From Oligoflexia bacterium (GTDB taxonomy: Bacteria > Bdellovibrionota > UBA1018 > CAIMNF01), in assembly GCA_903845155.1 (NCBI GenBank), contig CAIMWN010000030.1, forward strand, positions 1 through 53,801: a stretch of 53,801 nucleotides of DNA, read 5' to 3'. Numbering within the stretch: the first letter of the stretch is position 1; each line of letters starts with the position of its first letter. Shown piece by piece: positions 25,133 through 34,526 of this stretch. Made by a program: the position numbers and the translations under genes. The notes beneath the pieces were generated by a model. That model searched no databases and was not told the origin of the DNA. It saw nothing but the letters and a program-made list of their open reading frames with translations.

Positions 25133-27885
25133 TGGCAGCCAAAGAATCAACCCAAAATGCATTAGTGATCGTTGAGTCTCCCACCAAAGCAAAAACGATT
25201 CGTAAGTTTTTACCCAAAAACTACGTGGTTGAGGCAAGCATGGGCCACATCCGGGACCTTCCCCAATCCGCAACTGACATTCCTCAAAAGCTAAAGCAGG
25301 AGGAATGGACCAAAATTGGTGTGAACGTCGAACAAGATTTTGAACCCTTATACGTCGTCCCCAAGGGCAAATCAAAAATCATTGCCGACTTAAAAAAGAA
25401 AATTCAAAACGCTGACATTCTCTATCTCGCCACCGATGAGGATCGCGAGGGAGAAAGCATATCTTGGCATTTACTTGAAGTCCTGAAGCCAAAAATTCCC
25501 GTAAAACGAATGGTTTTTCATGAAATCACCAAAAGCGCAATTCAGCATGCACTCGAAGACACACGCGACGTAGACATGCGCCTCGTTCGAGCGCAAGAGA
25601 CCCGCCGTATTTTAGATCGACTGGTGGGATACACCGTTTCGCCACTCATCTGGAAAAAAATTGCCTACGGCTTGTCGGCCGGTCGGGTTCAATCTGCAGG
25701 CTTACGTCTCATCGTCAATCGCGAACGCGAACGCATTCGATTCAAGAGCGCAACCTATTGGGATTTAGAAGCAGAACTCAACAAAGCAGGAGCAGGCGGC
25801 GGAGATTTCACCGCAAAATCTATTTCTTGGAATGGCAAACGCATTGCCACCACTAAAGATTTTGACGAGACCACTGGTAAACTCATCATCAATGAAAAAG
25901 GCGCCGAAAAAGACGTCCTCATCTTAGATGAAAAGGGCGCACAGAAATTGGTAGAAACACTCAAATCAGGCCAATTTAAAGTAAATTCGGTTGAAGAAAA
26001 ACAGTTCACTCAAAAACCCTCTATTCCCTTTATTACGTCCACGCTGCAACAAGAATCCAATCGCAAGCTAGGAATGTCGGCACGCGATACTATGCGGACC
26101 GCTCAGAGTTTATACGAGCAAGGGTTCATTACCTATATGCGTACCGATTCTCCGAACCTTTCTCAAGAAGCAATCACAGGTGCGCGTCGTGCAGTGGAGG
26201 AATTATTTGGTAAAGATTATTTATCGGAAAGCCCTCGCCAATTTACCTCTAAAAATAAAGGCGCTCAAGAAGCCCATGAAGCGATCCGCCCGGCAGGGGC
26301 TGAGTTTCAGCATCCTAAAGAAACAGGCTTAAGTGGCCGCGATTTATCTTTATATGAACTCATCTGGATGAGAACCGTCGCTTCCCAAATGGCTGAAGCT
26401 CAAAAGTTATCACTCAGTATCCGTATTGAAGGAAAATCAGGAAATGAATCCGTGATTTTCGGCGCAAGTGGATCCCGTATTTTATTCCCAGGATTCTTGC
26501 GCGCTTATGTGGAAGGGAGTGATGACCCGGAAGCTGCTCTTGAAGATCGTGAAGTCATCCTTCCCGAAATGAAACAAGGTGATTCCGTCACTTTGACCGG
26601 GATGAACTCGCTTACCCACACTACGAAGCCACCAGCAAGATTCACGGAGGCATCGATCGTTCAGCAATTAGAAAAAGAAGGCATCGGACGCCCGTCTACT
26701 TACGCTTCTATTATTGATACTATTTTGAATCGCGGGTATGTCAGAAAACTAGGCAATGCCCTTGTTCCGACCTATACCGGAATTGCGGTCATTCAATTAC
26801 TCGAAAATTATTTTGAAAACCTTGTCGATTATAAATTTACCTCCTCAATGGAGCAATCGCTCGATGAAATTGCCGAAGGCCGACTAGAATATCTCCCCTA
26901 TTTAAAAGGATTTTATAGCGGCAAGGACGGTCTCGCCGCTCAGGTGATCAAGCAAGAAAAGAAAATTGATCCAAACGAATCCCGCACTGTGAAGCTCGAT
27001 CAGATTACGGATGTAGAAGTGAAAATCGGTCGTTTTGGCGCCTATGTGATTAAACCGGGCACCAAGGGCAAAGACGAAATTCATGCCACCATTCCTGATG
27101 ATATTGCGCCCGGTGATTTAACCTCTCAGCAAGTGGAAGATTTAATCATTATTAGCGAAAAAGGCCCGCAAAGTATGGGGAAACACCCAGAAACGGGCCA
27201 AGACATTTATGTTCTCAGCGGTAGATTTGGCCCATACGTGCAATTAGGTGAAGTGACAGAAGAAAAGCCAAAACCAAAACGCGCATCATTGGCCAAGGGC
27301 ATGGATCCAAAAACCATTACGCTCGACGATGCGGTCACTCTCTTACTCCTTCCTCGTGAAGTCGGCATTCATCCTGTTAAAGATAAACCCATCATTGCAA
27401 ATGTCGGTCGCTTTGGCCCTTACGTGATGTGCGACGGAGATTTCAGATCACTGAAAAAAGAAGATAGCCCCTATACCGTTACCTTTGAGCGCGCGATGCA
27501 ATTGCTGAACGAAGAGAAGAAGTCCCGCAGAGGTGCTCAGGTACTCCGTGAAGTAGGCAAACATGAAGAAGCCACCATTGAAGTAATGGATGGCAAGTTT
27601 GGCGTCTATCTTAAATGGGGCGATGTTAATGCAACGGTTCCGAAAGATGTCGACCAGGAAAAGCTCACTCTTGAGCAAGCGATTGAATTATTGAAAGTCA
27701 GAGCAGAACAAGTGGGTGCCGGCAAAGGCGGCGTCATCGCTAAAAAAGGCCGTGGCGGGAAAGCAGCCGGTGGCACTAAGAAGCCGAAAAAAGCGGTAGC
27801 TCCCGATTCAGACGAGGCTACCATTGCAGATGCTCAGGCACCGAAAACGAAAGCAAAAAAGGCACCGGCTAAAAAGAGAAAATGA
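25132..27885 (+). CDS. topA: DNA topoisomerase I
   Basis: This 917-residue type IA topoisomerase relaxes negative supercoils. The start ATG 25132 is preceded by AGGA six bases upstream, and MAAKESTQNALVIVESPTKAK fits the family N-terminus; an in-frame upstream extension does not. The TOPRIM domain has Glu15 and the DxDxE triad at Asp102, Asp104 and Glu106. The catalytic Tyr is about residue 335 in GFITYMRTDS, and SAGRVQSAGLRLIV is also present. The C-terminus has four short repeats of the GRFGPYV type and a Lys/Ala-rich tail, but only one cysteine. It therefore lacks the Cys4 zinc ribbons of E. coli TopA. A basic tail in their place is known from other bacteria. The stop overlaps the next ATG. 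Confidence 0.97.
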   Translation: MAAKESTQNALVIVESPTKAKTIRKFLPKNYVVEASMGHIRDLPQSATDIPQKLKQEEWTKIGVNVEQDFEPLYVVPKGKSKIIADLKKKIQNADILYLATDEDREGESISWHLLEVLKPKIPVKRMVFHEITKSAIQHALEDTRDVDMRLVRAQETRRILDRLVGYTVSPLIWKKIAYGLSAGRVQSAGLRLIVNRERERIRFKSATYWDLEAELNKAGAGGGDFTAKSISWNGKRIATTKDFDETTGKLIINEKGAEKDVLILDEKGAQKLVETLKSGQFKVNSVEEKQFTQKPSIPFITSTLQQESNRKLGMSARDTMRTAQSLYEQGFITYMRTDSPNLSQEAITGARRAVEELFGKDYLSESPRQFTSKNKGAQEAHEAIRPAGAEFQHPKETGLSGRDLSLYELIWMRTVASQMAEAQKLSLSIRIEGKSGNESVIFGASGSRILFPGFLRAYVEGSDDPEAALEDREVILPEMKQGDSVTLTGMNSLTHTTKPPARFTEASIVQQLEKEGIGRPSTYASIIDTILNRGYVRKLGNALVPTYTGIAVIQLLENYFENLVDYKFTSSMEQSLDEIAEGRLEYLPYLKGFYSGKDGLAAQVIKQEKKIDPNESRTVKLDQITDVEVKIGRFGAYVIKPGTKGKDEIHATIPDDIAPGDLTSQQVEDLIIISEKGPQSMGKHPETGQDIYVLSGRFGPYVQLGEVTEEKPKPKRASLAKGMDPKTITLDDAVTLLLLPREVGIHPVKDKPIIANVGRFGPYVMCDGDFRSLKKEDSPYTVTFERAMQLLNEEKKSRRGAQVLREVGKHEEATIEVMDGKFGVYLKWGDVNATVPKDVDQEKLTLEQAIELLKVRAEQVGAGKGGVIAKKGRGGKAAGGTKKPKKAVAPDSDEATIADAQAPKTKAKKAPAKKRK

Positions 27886-28538
27886 AGAAGGAAATTCAAT
27901 CTCCAGATTCAAAATTGACCAAAGGCACACGCCGTTCATGGCTCATTACTGCATTTACTCCCTTCGACAATCGTGCGGAAAATAATTCCCAAGCGGTGCA
28001 GGAAGAAATTCGTTTAGTATCAACAGAACGGGCCAAATCCGTGAATTGGAATTTTGATTTTTATTACGTGATTCTGCCTACGGAGTACGATCGCTGTTAT
28101 GTAGTGCTCATGGATGAAGTCAAGCGACTGAAGAACGAAGGCATCCATTTAGAGGGCGTGCTCTCATTGGGAGAAGGCGCCGAGGATTTTAAAATCGAAA
28201 CCCAAGCCAACAACCTTGATGATGTCGAACAGATTCCAGACAATAAAGGGGTCATTCGCATTCAACAAAAAATATTTAAAGACTTAAAGGCCGACTTTAT
28301 AAAACTGAGATTCCCGGTCGCGGCCTTTACTAAAATTAGAACTTCCATTAATCCAGGCTTCTTTGTCTGTAATCACCTATGCGCGCGGATGGGCGTAGAA
28401 TTTGCCGATTCATCACACCCTTATTTTGGGTTCATCCATGTACCGCGCACCGGAATGGGCGGAGCATTTACCCCCAATATTTGTGCCGAAATCATCCTCA
28501 ATGGACTGAACCGAATTGAGCTGGCTATTTCTCTTTGA
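27882..28538 (+). CDS. pcp: Pyroglutamyl-peptidase I-like protein (peptidase C15)
   Basis: This 218-residue cytoplasmic cysteine peptidase would remove N-terminal pyroglutamate. ITAFTPFDNRAENNS corresponds to the family's TGFEPFGG start. LPTEYDRC, SLGEGAEDF (Glu98), INPGFFVCNHLCARMG (Cys163) and FGFIHVPRT (His186) give the Glu-Cys-His triad with family-like spacing. The usual GGR after PF is altered to DNR, and the product is otherwise normal in length. ATG overlaps the topA TGA by four bases, so it is coupled to topA. The last 14 bases overlap the convergent photolyase gene. Family confidence is good; true pyroglutamate specificity is not proven. Confidence 0.85.
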   Translation: MKKEIQSPDSKLTKGTRRSWLITAFTPFDNRAENNSQAVQEEIRLVSTERAKSVNWNFDFYYVILPTEYDRCYVVLMDEVKRLKNEGIHLEGVLSLGEGAEDFKIETQANNLDDVEQIPDNKGVIRIQQKIFKDLKADFIKLRFPVAAFTKIRTSINPGFFVCNHLCARMGVEFADSSHPYFGFIHVPRTGMGGAFTPNICAEIILNGLNRIELAISL

Positions 28539-29925
28539 AAAGCTTGAGCGCTTTCTCTCGCTGAACTTTATGCTCGACGATCGGTGCAGGATATCCACCC
28601 ATATCAGTTCGAGACAATCCTCGATCATGTGGCCAATGAATGGAAGCTTGAACTACTTTTTTTAACTCAGGAACAAACTTGCGAATAAAAGTCCCATCCG
28701 GGTCAAACCGCTCACTCTGCGAAACTGGATTCATAATTCGAAAATAGGGTTGAGCATCGCAGCCTGTAGAAGCACTCCACTGCCAACCACCGTTATTGGA
28801 CGCCAAATCAAAATCGAGAAGCTTGAGCGCGAAGTAAGCTTCCCCTTTTCGCCAATCCACCAATAAATCTTTGGTCAGAAACATTGCCGTGATCATTCTT
28901 AGCCGATTATGCATCCAACCGGTTTCATTCAATTGTCTCATAGCGGCGTCGACGATAGGGTAACCAGTACGTCCTTCGCACCAGGCCTTGAAGTGCTCGT
29001 TTTTGCCCGACCACTTCAATGAATCATATTCAGGCCGAAAAGAATGACCCACCACATGCGGGTATTGATCTAAAATCATTTGATAAAATTCGCGCCAAAT
29101 CAGCTCCGTAAGCCACACTTTACTCCCCGCCGAAAAGTTTTCTTTACAAAAACGAACTGCTTGGCGAATAGAAACCGTGCCAAAACGAAAATGAGTGGAG
29201 AGCTGACTCGTGCCATCGAGAGCAGGAAAATCTCGTTGCTGATGATAAGCGGAGATGGATGCAGCAAATGCTTTCAAGGCTTTCTGTGCGGCAACTTCCC
29301 CTGGGGGGATGAGTAAGGCTTGCGGGACAAATCCCAGATCCCAAAATGACGTACTCCGCTCTGAAATTAAGCTCTGCAATCGTTTTTTAGTAATGATGCT
29401 TTTGAGTGGTGACTTGTGCTCTAGTAAGTGAAGCGCAGAATCTGACTCGAGCTTCTTAATCCAAGCACGACTGTAGGGTGTGAATACGCGGTAGGGCTTT
29501 TGAGAGCCGTTCAAAATCTCTTGACGGTCAAAAATGACTTGGTCTTTAAATGAGTGAAACTGAATGCCTGACTTCTGCAATAATTGCGCAATTTTCTGAT
29601 CCCTTGCTTTTGCGTCGGGCTCGTAATCATGATTACAAAATACGGCATCCACCTTAAGCTCAAGCGCGAGCTTCGGTATTAATTTAATCGGATCACCGGC
29701 GAAGACGCCCAATTGCCCACCCGCGTTTTCAAGTTGCTGACTCAATTCATCTAAGCAGCCTTGAATGAAAGAAATACGTCGATCATCTTTGGGAAGATGA
29801 TGAACAATGGTTTCGTCAATGATGAAAACGGGAACCACTTCTTTTACTGAAACGCTTGCACGGGCAAATGCGTGCTGGTCTTTGATGCGTAAGTCACGTC
29901 TGAACCAAACAAGGACTCGATTCAT
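28525..29925 (-). CDS. phrB: Deoxyribodipyrimidine photolyase (class I cryptochrome/photolyase family)
   Basis: This 466-residue flavoprotein repairs UV-induced cyclobutane dimers using light. It has an N-terminal alpha/beta antenna domain (RVLVWFRRDLRIKDQHAF). The FAD-binding C-terminal domain carries WREFYQMIL, GYPIVDAAMRQLNETGWMHNR, DFDLASNNGGWQW, STGCDAQPYFRIMNP and FDPDGTFIRKFVPEL. ATG 29925 is chosen because AGGAGA lies six bases upstream; an upstream ATG at 29955 is weaker. Residues around the flavin and the Asn-Gly-Gly-Trp motif are intact. It is convergent with the pcp-like gene and divergent from the pseudouridine synthase gene. Confidence 0.95.
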   Translation of the reverse strand: MNRVLVWFRRDLRIKDQHAFARASVSVKEVVPVFIIDETIVHHLPKDDRRISFIQGCLDELSQQLENAGGQLGVFAGDPIKLIPKLALELKVDAVFCNHDYEPDAKARDQKIAQLLQKSGIQFHSFKDQVIFDRQEILNGSQKPYRVFTPYSRAWIKKLESDSALHLLEHKSPLKSIITKKRLQSLISERSTSFWDLGFVPQALLIPPGEVAAQKALKAFAASISAYHQQRDFPALDGTSQLSTHFRFGTVSIRQAVRFCKENFSAGSKVWLTELIWREFYQMILDQYPHVVGHSFRPEYDSLKWSGKNEHFKAWCEGRTGYPIVDAAMRQLNETGWMHNRLRMITAMFLTKDLLVDWRKGEAYFALKLLDFDLASNNGGWQWSASTGCDAQPYFRIMNPVSQSERFDPDGTFIRKFVPELKKVVQASIHWPHDRGLSRTDMGGYPAPIVEHKVQREKALKLFKEK

Positions 29926-29992
29926 TAATTTCTCCTCGTAGCTTTTATAGCTCATTTGACCTTATCCGGCAATCAGAGTACGACTAGTATGC

Positions 29993-30646
29993 GTGAATAC
30001 AGAACAGACTGAGCCCAGCATTCTTTTTGAAAATGACGACTACCTTGTCTTAAATAAACCAGCCGGATGGCTGAGTATTCCCGCTCGCAATCCCAAATCT
30101 GAAGACCTCGTGCTCACCGCCTGGATCAGAGCAGAGCGAAACGGCTCCGACCTCATTGAGCCCTTTGTTGTTCATCGCCTCGATCGTTTCACGAGCGGCG
30201 TCATTCTTTTTGCAAAAAACCCTGTGGCTCACCAAAAAGCAAATACTTGGTTTCAGAATCGCGAAGTGAAAAAAATATACCATTTTTTAGCATCGCCCAC
30301 ACCGAGCAAACCTGCGGTTCAAATCAAAACCCCAGTGGAAGGCAAGCCGGCACAAACTTTATTTGAAGTGGTTGCAAAAAGCGGAGCCTTCTTTCATGGC
30401 AAAGCGACCCCTCTCACCGGACGTTTCCACCAAATCAGGGAGCACGCGTCCGATGCGGGTTTTCCCATTCTCGGAGATCGTGCTTTTCGGGGGCTTTTAG
30501 AAATGACCGAAGATGGCACACGTCACTCATTTCCGCGGGTCATGCTACACGCATATGAACTCACCTTGCCCTTCGGCACTATCCAAGCTCCGCTTCCTTC
30601 AGATTTTCAAAAAGTTAAAGCGCTTCTTCATTTTGTGATAAAGTAG
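29993..30646 (+). CDS. RluA-family pseudouridine synthase
   Basis: This 217-residue enzyme isomerises uridine in rRNA or tRNA. ILFENDDYLVLNKPAGW and HRLDRFTSGVILFAKN (catalytic Asp64) mark the family, with GRFHQIREH and GFPILGDRAF towards the C-terminus. There is no N-terminal S4 domain, so it is a short RluA-type enzyme and its RNA target is unknown. The start is GTG 29993; a nearby ATG at 29989 is out of frame and quickly stops. No strong ribosome binding site is seen. The methyltransferase gene follows eight bases later, so RNA modification is a shared theme. Confidence 0.92.
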   Translation: MNTEQTEPSILFENDDYLVLNKPAGWLSIPARNPKSEDLVLTAWIRAERNGSDLIEPFVVHRLDRFTSGVILFAKNPVAHQKANTWFQNREVKKIYHFLASPTPSKPAVQIKTPVEGKPAQTLFEVVAKSGAFFHGKATPLTGRFHQIREHASDAGFPILGDRAFRGLLEMTEDGTRHSFPRVMLHAYELTLPFGTIQAPLPSDFQKVKALLHFVIK

Positions 30647-30654
30647 AACTCATC

Positions 30655-31647
30655 ATGCTGAACGAAACACTTCATTTTGCCTACCAGTGGCGCAAGAAAT
30701 TAGGACTTTTCGAACATTCAGGCCCGCGGGCTACAGAAGCGATTCGTATTTTTTACGGCCCCGGCGAGTCGGCTCATCCTGAGCTGAAACAAATTGCGAT
30801 TGATTTATTTAAAAACCACGCATGGATCACTGTATGGGGAAAAGTGAATGATACTTGTTTGAATCAGGTGGTTTCATTTTTAAATGCGCTTACCCTGAGT
30901 GGCGAAAACACTAAAATTGCCAGTATCGTTTTTATGGACCGCTCGGAAGTTGCGTCTCAAGCGGATGTTAAAACGATCAGCGGAACACCTCCGACCGAAA
31001 AGTTCTCAGTCACTGAATTTGGGGTTCCGTATTTTATTAAATTTTCCGAAACGAAGCATCCCGGTCTTTTTCTAGACCATGCCCCTCTTCGCGCCTGGCT
31101 CAAGGATGCTGGTCGTGATCAATCTGTACTTAATTTATTTTCGTATACCGGTAGTCTCTCTAGCGCTGCGGGAATGGGCGGAGCATCTCGCGTGACCACG
31201 CTTGACTTATCGAAGAGCACCATTGAATGGGCAGAAGAGAATTGGAAACTCGCTGGCCTCGATCCATCCAAAGGCAATTTTATTTATGGTGATGTTTTTG
31301 AATGGCTACCTAGATTTCTAAAGAAGAACGATTCTTACGACATTATTCTTTGTGATCCACCCTCGTTCTCTAGATCGAAGAATGGCACCTTCTCTACCGC
31401 AAAGGACTCCATGCGGCTTCATGAACTCATTTTCCCTCTTCTGAATAAAGGCGGAGTTCTCGTTACTTCCATTAACTCTGAAAACTACCCTGAACATCGC
31501 TTTTTAGCCGACATTCACGCAGCAGCAGAGAATCTGCACACAAAAATTAAAATTTTAAAACGCGTTGACCTTCCTGAGACCTTCCCTACCTCCTCTGAGA
31601 AAATCGCCGAGCGTTACCTCAAAGGGTTTTATATTTTAAAGCTGTAA
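30655..31647 (+). CDS. Class I SAM-dependent (RlmK/RlmI-like) RNA methyltransferase
   Basis: This is a 330-residue protein. GLFLDHAPLRAWL (about 137-149), SAM motif I VLNLFSYTGSLSSAA (158-172), the acidic loop VTTLDLSKSTIEWA, and motif IV DIILCDPPSFSR (229-240) match the RlmI/RlmK group that methylates 23S rRNA. The N-terminal PUA-like region of RlmI is not evident, which points to a shorter RlmK-like module. The target nucleotide cannot be read off. It follows the pseudouridine synthase by eight bases, so they are probably cotranscribed. The last 12 bases overlap a convergent gene. Confidence 0.88.
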   Translation: MLNETLHFAYQWRKKLGLFEHSGPRATEAIRIFYGPGESAHPELKQIAIDLFKNHAWITVWGKVNDTCLNQVVSFLNALTLSGENTKIASIVFMDRSEVASQADVKTISGTPPTEKFSVTEFGVPYFIKFSETKHPGLFLDHAPLRAWLKDAGRDQSVLNLFSYTGSLSSAAGMGGASRVTTLDLSKSTIEWAEENWKLAGLDPSKGNFIYGDVFEWLPRFLKKNDSYDIILCDPPSFSRSKNGTFSTAKDSMRLHELIFPLLNKGGVLVTSINSENYPEHRFLADIHAAAENLHTKIKILKRVDLPETFPTSSEKIAERYLKGFYILKL

Positions 31648-33153
31648 AACCTTTTCAATCTTACTTTTTACATCATACAAATGAATCTCCTCGAGAATGT
31701 CCTTACCTGGAAGTTCTGGAATAAACATGATCAGTGGCACTCTCTGCACGTGTTCCTGCGCCCCACCGTGATCGCCCATCAAATCAAAGCCCACATTGTC
31801 GGCTAGAAGCACCATGAGCGTGGGGGCACTCTCATTGGCCGCGGCATCGACAATGTTCGCATTGTTCCTGAGTGCCCACTGCCTAGCCGGTTTTGGCAAT
31901 TTTTTAAGTGAGGAAAAAATATTCTGATACACCCATTTTTGATCAATGTTTTTTAAGTGATAGATTTCGATGATGCCCGGAACTTTCTTCATTGCTGCAA
32001 CGATATGTTTAAGATCAGCATCGGGTTCGAGCCAGGTTCTGATCGCTGAATCTTCGTAACTAAACTTCACGCCTTTGAATTTGGTAAAAGAACGAACATA
32101 GGCAGGAGTTTCATCTTGCGATTCATCTTTGATCGGCCCCCATTTACTGGTTTTGCCATTCCCTAAGTACTGATAATTCGATTGTCCACCATGATCAGCA
32201 GTGACCACGATCATTGTTCGATCCAGCAAGCGATCTCGTTCGAGTCGGTCTAAGATTCTGCCCAATTGTATATCCGCAATTTGCAAAAGTATGGGCAAGG
32301 TATAAGGGGTCTGCACGTTTTGGGTGGGAGACGGTCTTGCGCCGTCTTGCTCTCCCAGTTGATGGGCAACTTTATCAATGCTTCCAAAAGTTAAAAAAAG
32401 CCCACTCCAATCTTTTTGATCCATCACTTCAAAGGCCATGTCGGCCACCCAAGCGTCCCCGCCGATATGAAGCGGATCATTACCCGGAACGAAGCGATTT
32501 CCGTCATAAGGATAAAAAGTGTTTTCGGTTCCATATTTTTGACTACAGTCGAGATTGAATCGATCCATGGCGGCAAGGCGCGTAGGCACGTGAAGACCAT
32601 CCACTGAACAGCGACCATTCTTTTTCTTGATCGTGATAATCGCGTCAGCTTCGGGAGTACCCATGACGGTGGTCGCATAGTTTTTTTGCCCGATTGCGTA
32701 AACCTTTCCCCCTAATTTTTTCTTCAGTTCAAAAGAAAGGAATTGGCTAGAAGGAAGTGTATTCATCAGTTTCGTCAGCTGATCAAACGACAGATCGCCG
32801 CTTGCATAAAATCGCCCTGGCTCTCCTAAAGCACCCTGCCGATCGAACATCACATCGTCTCCCCACGGAAGGTCTTTGGGTTTGCGACCACTCGGAATCA
32901 CTAGGTGACTCACCACCGTTTCGGCGCCAATATAGCCCACACTTGCTTCACTGTAATTTTGCGAGAGCGATCTTAATTTTTTGAAATTTTTTAAATTGAA
33001 GCGATCAATGTAATCCGGCCTCATGGCATCAAAAACCATCAGAACCAGATGATCAGGAGTGCGGGGCATTGCACTTTGATTGACTGAAGATTGACTGCAA
33101 GCACTCAATGAGGCTGTCACTATGAATAGGAGAATGCGTAAGTTGAATTTCAT
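31636..33153 (-). CDS. Alkaline-phosphatase-superfamily phosphodiesterase-like lipoprotein
   Basis: From ATG 33153 the product has 505 residues with a lipoprotein signal (lipobox around SLSAC, Cys19). Earlier in-frame starts add an extra hydrophobic stretch and are less likely, though ATG 33153 lacks a good ribosome binding site. LVLMVFDAMRPDYIDRF carries the first metal Asp, the ETVVSHLVIPSGRKP segment the probable Thr nucleophile, VVTADHGG the Asp-His pair, and DHGGAQEH further ligands. This is the type I phosphodiesterase/nucleotide pyrophosphatase layout. The product should sit in the envelope facing the periplasm. The substrate is unknown. The gene is convergent with the methyltransferase gene. 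Confidence 0.85.
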   Translation of the reverse strand: MKFNLRILLFIVTASLSACSQSSVNQSAMPRTPDHLVLMVFDAMRPDYIDRFNLKNFKKLRSLSQNYSEASVGYIGAETVVSHLVIPSGRKPKDLPWGDDVMFDRQGALGEPGRFYASGDLSFDQLTKLMNTLPSSQFLSFELKKKLGGKVYAIGQKNYATTVMGTPEADAIITIKKKNGRCSVDGLHVPTRLAAMDRFNLDCSQKYGTENTFYPYDGNRFVPGNDPLHIGGDAWVADMAFEVMDQKDWSGLFLTFGSIDKVAHQLGEQDGARPSPTQNVQTPYTLPILLQIADIQLGRILDRLERDRLLDRTMIVVTADHGGQSNYQYLGNGKTSKWGPIKDESQDETPAYVRSFTKFKGVKFSYEDSAIRTWLEPDADLKHIVAAMKKVPGIIEIYHLKNIDQKWVYQNIFSSLKKLPKPARQWALRNNANIVDAAANESAPTLMVLLADNVGFDLMGDHGGAQEHVQRVPLIMFIPELPGKDILEEIHLYDVKSKIEKVLQL

Positions 33154-33252
33154 ATATTTATGATAAATGAGACTCACTAGCGCAGCCAACACAATGCACA
33201 TGAAAACGATACTTCGCTTCTGCACTGACAAACGGTTGACGAATCCGTTTTT

Positions 33253-33281
33253 TTTACACTGCAAATATTAAATGGTAAACT
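33253..33281 (+). promoter_or_regulatory. Sigma-70-like promoter of the barrel protein gene
   Basis: TTTACA (33253-33258) and TAAACT (33276-33281) are separated by 17 bases. Transcription would start near 33288, about 30 bases before the ATG at 33318, which is preceded by GGAGGAG. The match is five of six and four of six to the consensus boxes. Confidence 0.45.
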
Positions 33282-33317
33282 AAATTTACGATCACATTTT
33301 GATCTGGAGGAGAAACA

Positions 33318-33926
33318 ATGAAAAAACAAAGTATGCTATTTTTATTAATCTTTAGCTTAACTTCAACGATTGCGAATGCGGGAACATGGGGAGTGCTCGG
33401 CGGACTCAATATCGACACCCCTGCAATTAAAGATACAACCGGCGCCTTGAGCTACACATCTAAAGCGAGCTCGGGAATGGGATTCGGTATTTCTCATGAA
33501 TCGAACTTCCTTGGGGTGGTTGGACTAGAAATCGACGCACTCTACATTCAAAATAAATTTGATATTAATATCGTAGGAGTCAGCACTAACACCTACATAC
33601 AAAATGCGCTTCAAATTCCTGTCATCGCTCGATTTTACTTACTGCCCATCTTTGATATCGGCGTAGGTGCTTATTACGAAATCGGTATGCCTGGAGTCAA
33701 CGTCAATGGAGTGGATCACACTTACGGCGATGAAAATATGAAAAATAGAGATTATGGCTTGGTGGGCTCACTTCGGATGAGGTTTCATATAGCACCAAGA
33801 CTGAGACTCGTCATTGATGGTCGCTACAACTATGGCCTCAATGAATTGACTGCCGATACATCCACTAATGTGTCTATCAAGAATAGAAATATTCAGGCAT
33901 TGGCCGGCGTCAGTTTCGCATTATAA
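33318..33926 (+). CDS. Outer-membrane beta-barrel protein, OmpA/porin-like
   Basis: This is a 202-residue protein. Its signal peptide ends near ANA (about residue 21). Amphipathic strands follow: GTWGVLGGLNI, MGFGISHES, LGVVGLEIDALYI, IPVIARFYLLPIFDIGVGAYYEIGM, GLVGSLRMRFHI, LRLVIDGRYNYGL, and a final IQALAGVSFAL ending in a hydrophobic residue. That is an eight-stranded barrel layout (outer-membrane beta-barrel domain family). A strong GGAGG lies before the ATG and a plausible promoter upstream, so it is probably well expressed on its own. A specific role is not known. Confidence 0.82.
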   Translation: MKKQSMLFLLIFSLTSTIANAGTWGVLGGLNIDTPAIKDTTGALSYTSKASSGMGFGISHESNFLGVVGLEIDALYIQNKFDINIVGVSTNTYIQNALQIPVIARFYLLPIFDIGVGAYYEIGMPGVNVNGVDHTYGDENMKNRDYGLVGSLRMRFHIAPRLRLVIDGRYNYGLNELTADTSTNVSIKNRNIQALAGVSFAL

Positions 33927-34055
33927 TGGAATGACCGTCTAAAAACTTTACACACCTCTCAAGCCTTAAACACGCATCGCTAAAAGCCCTTGGAAACTCT
34001 TCGCTTTTTTATGGCATGCCTTTCGCAATACTACCTAGCAAGAGGTAGAGACGTT

Positions 34056-34526
34056 ATGAAAGCATTCAATTTATTTAGTTTAGTGATCATGGTTGCAATG
34101 GCATTGTTTACGTTTAGCGCAATTGCATCACCAGTGCCAGCTCGTAACGTACTTACGGCTTCAAACAAAAAAGTACATCTACTTGAAAACTTAGACGCAG
34201 ACACCTTGGCAGCAGTGCAAAAGATTCTTTCTCAAAAAGGATATCAAGTGAGCTTAAAACCATTATTTACCGAGCACTCCAGAGCAATCATCGTGACACA
34301 AAAGACTGCAAACGAAGTGGAAGCGGCGTCGATTGAAATTGAAATGGTAAAAATGGACAAGGAAATGAATCTTCCTAAAACAGTTTTTAAATATGAAGTG
34401 AATACCATCAAAGCTGAAGAAGCGCTCAGTGCACTCCCCCGCCCCGAAGAAATCTTGGAGAGTGATTTAATCACACCACTCTACATGGAAAAGCTACAAA
34501 TGCTTACTCAGCAGCTGCCTGAGTAG
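34056..34526 (+). CDS. Exported protein of unknown function
   Basis: This is a 156-residue product starting at ATG 34056, with GAGG about ten bases upstream. The signal peptide is clear (hydrophobic core LVIMVAMALFTFSAIA, cut near ASP). A longer frame from a TTG at 33990 would bury the signal. The mature part is small, charged and mixed alpha/beta looking, with no cysteine and no recognised motif. Its last 23 bases overlap the convergent RGG-protein gene. Function is not assigned. Confidence 0.68.
   Translation: MKAFNLFSLVIMVAMALFTFSAIASPVPARNVLTASNKKVHLLENLDADTLAAVQKILSQKGYQVSLKPLFTEHSRAIIVTQKTANEVEAASIEIEMVKMDKEMNLPKTVFKYEVNTIKAEEALSALPRPEEILESDLITPLYMEKLQMLTQQLPE

Noticed and set aside
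33154-33264. Extended start of the phosphodiesterase lipoprotein
   Set aside because: It would place an extra hydrophobic segment before the lipoprotein signal; ATG 33153 gives a standard lipobox.
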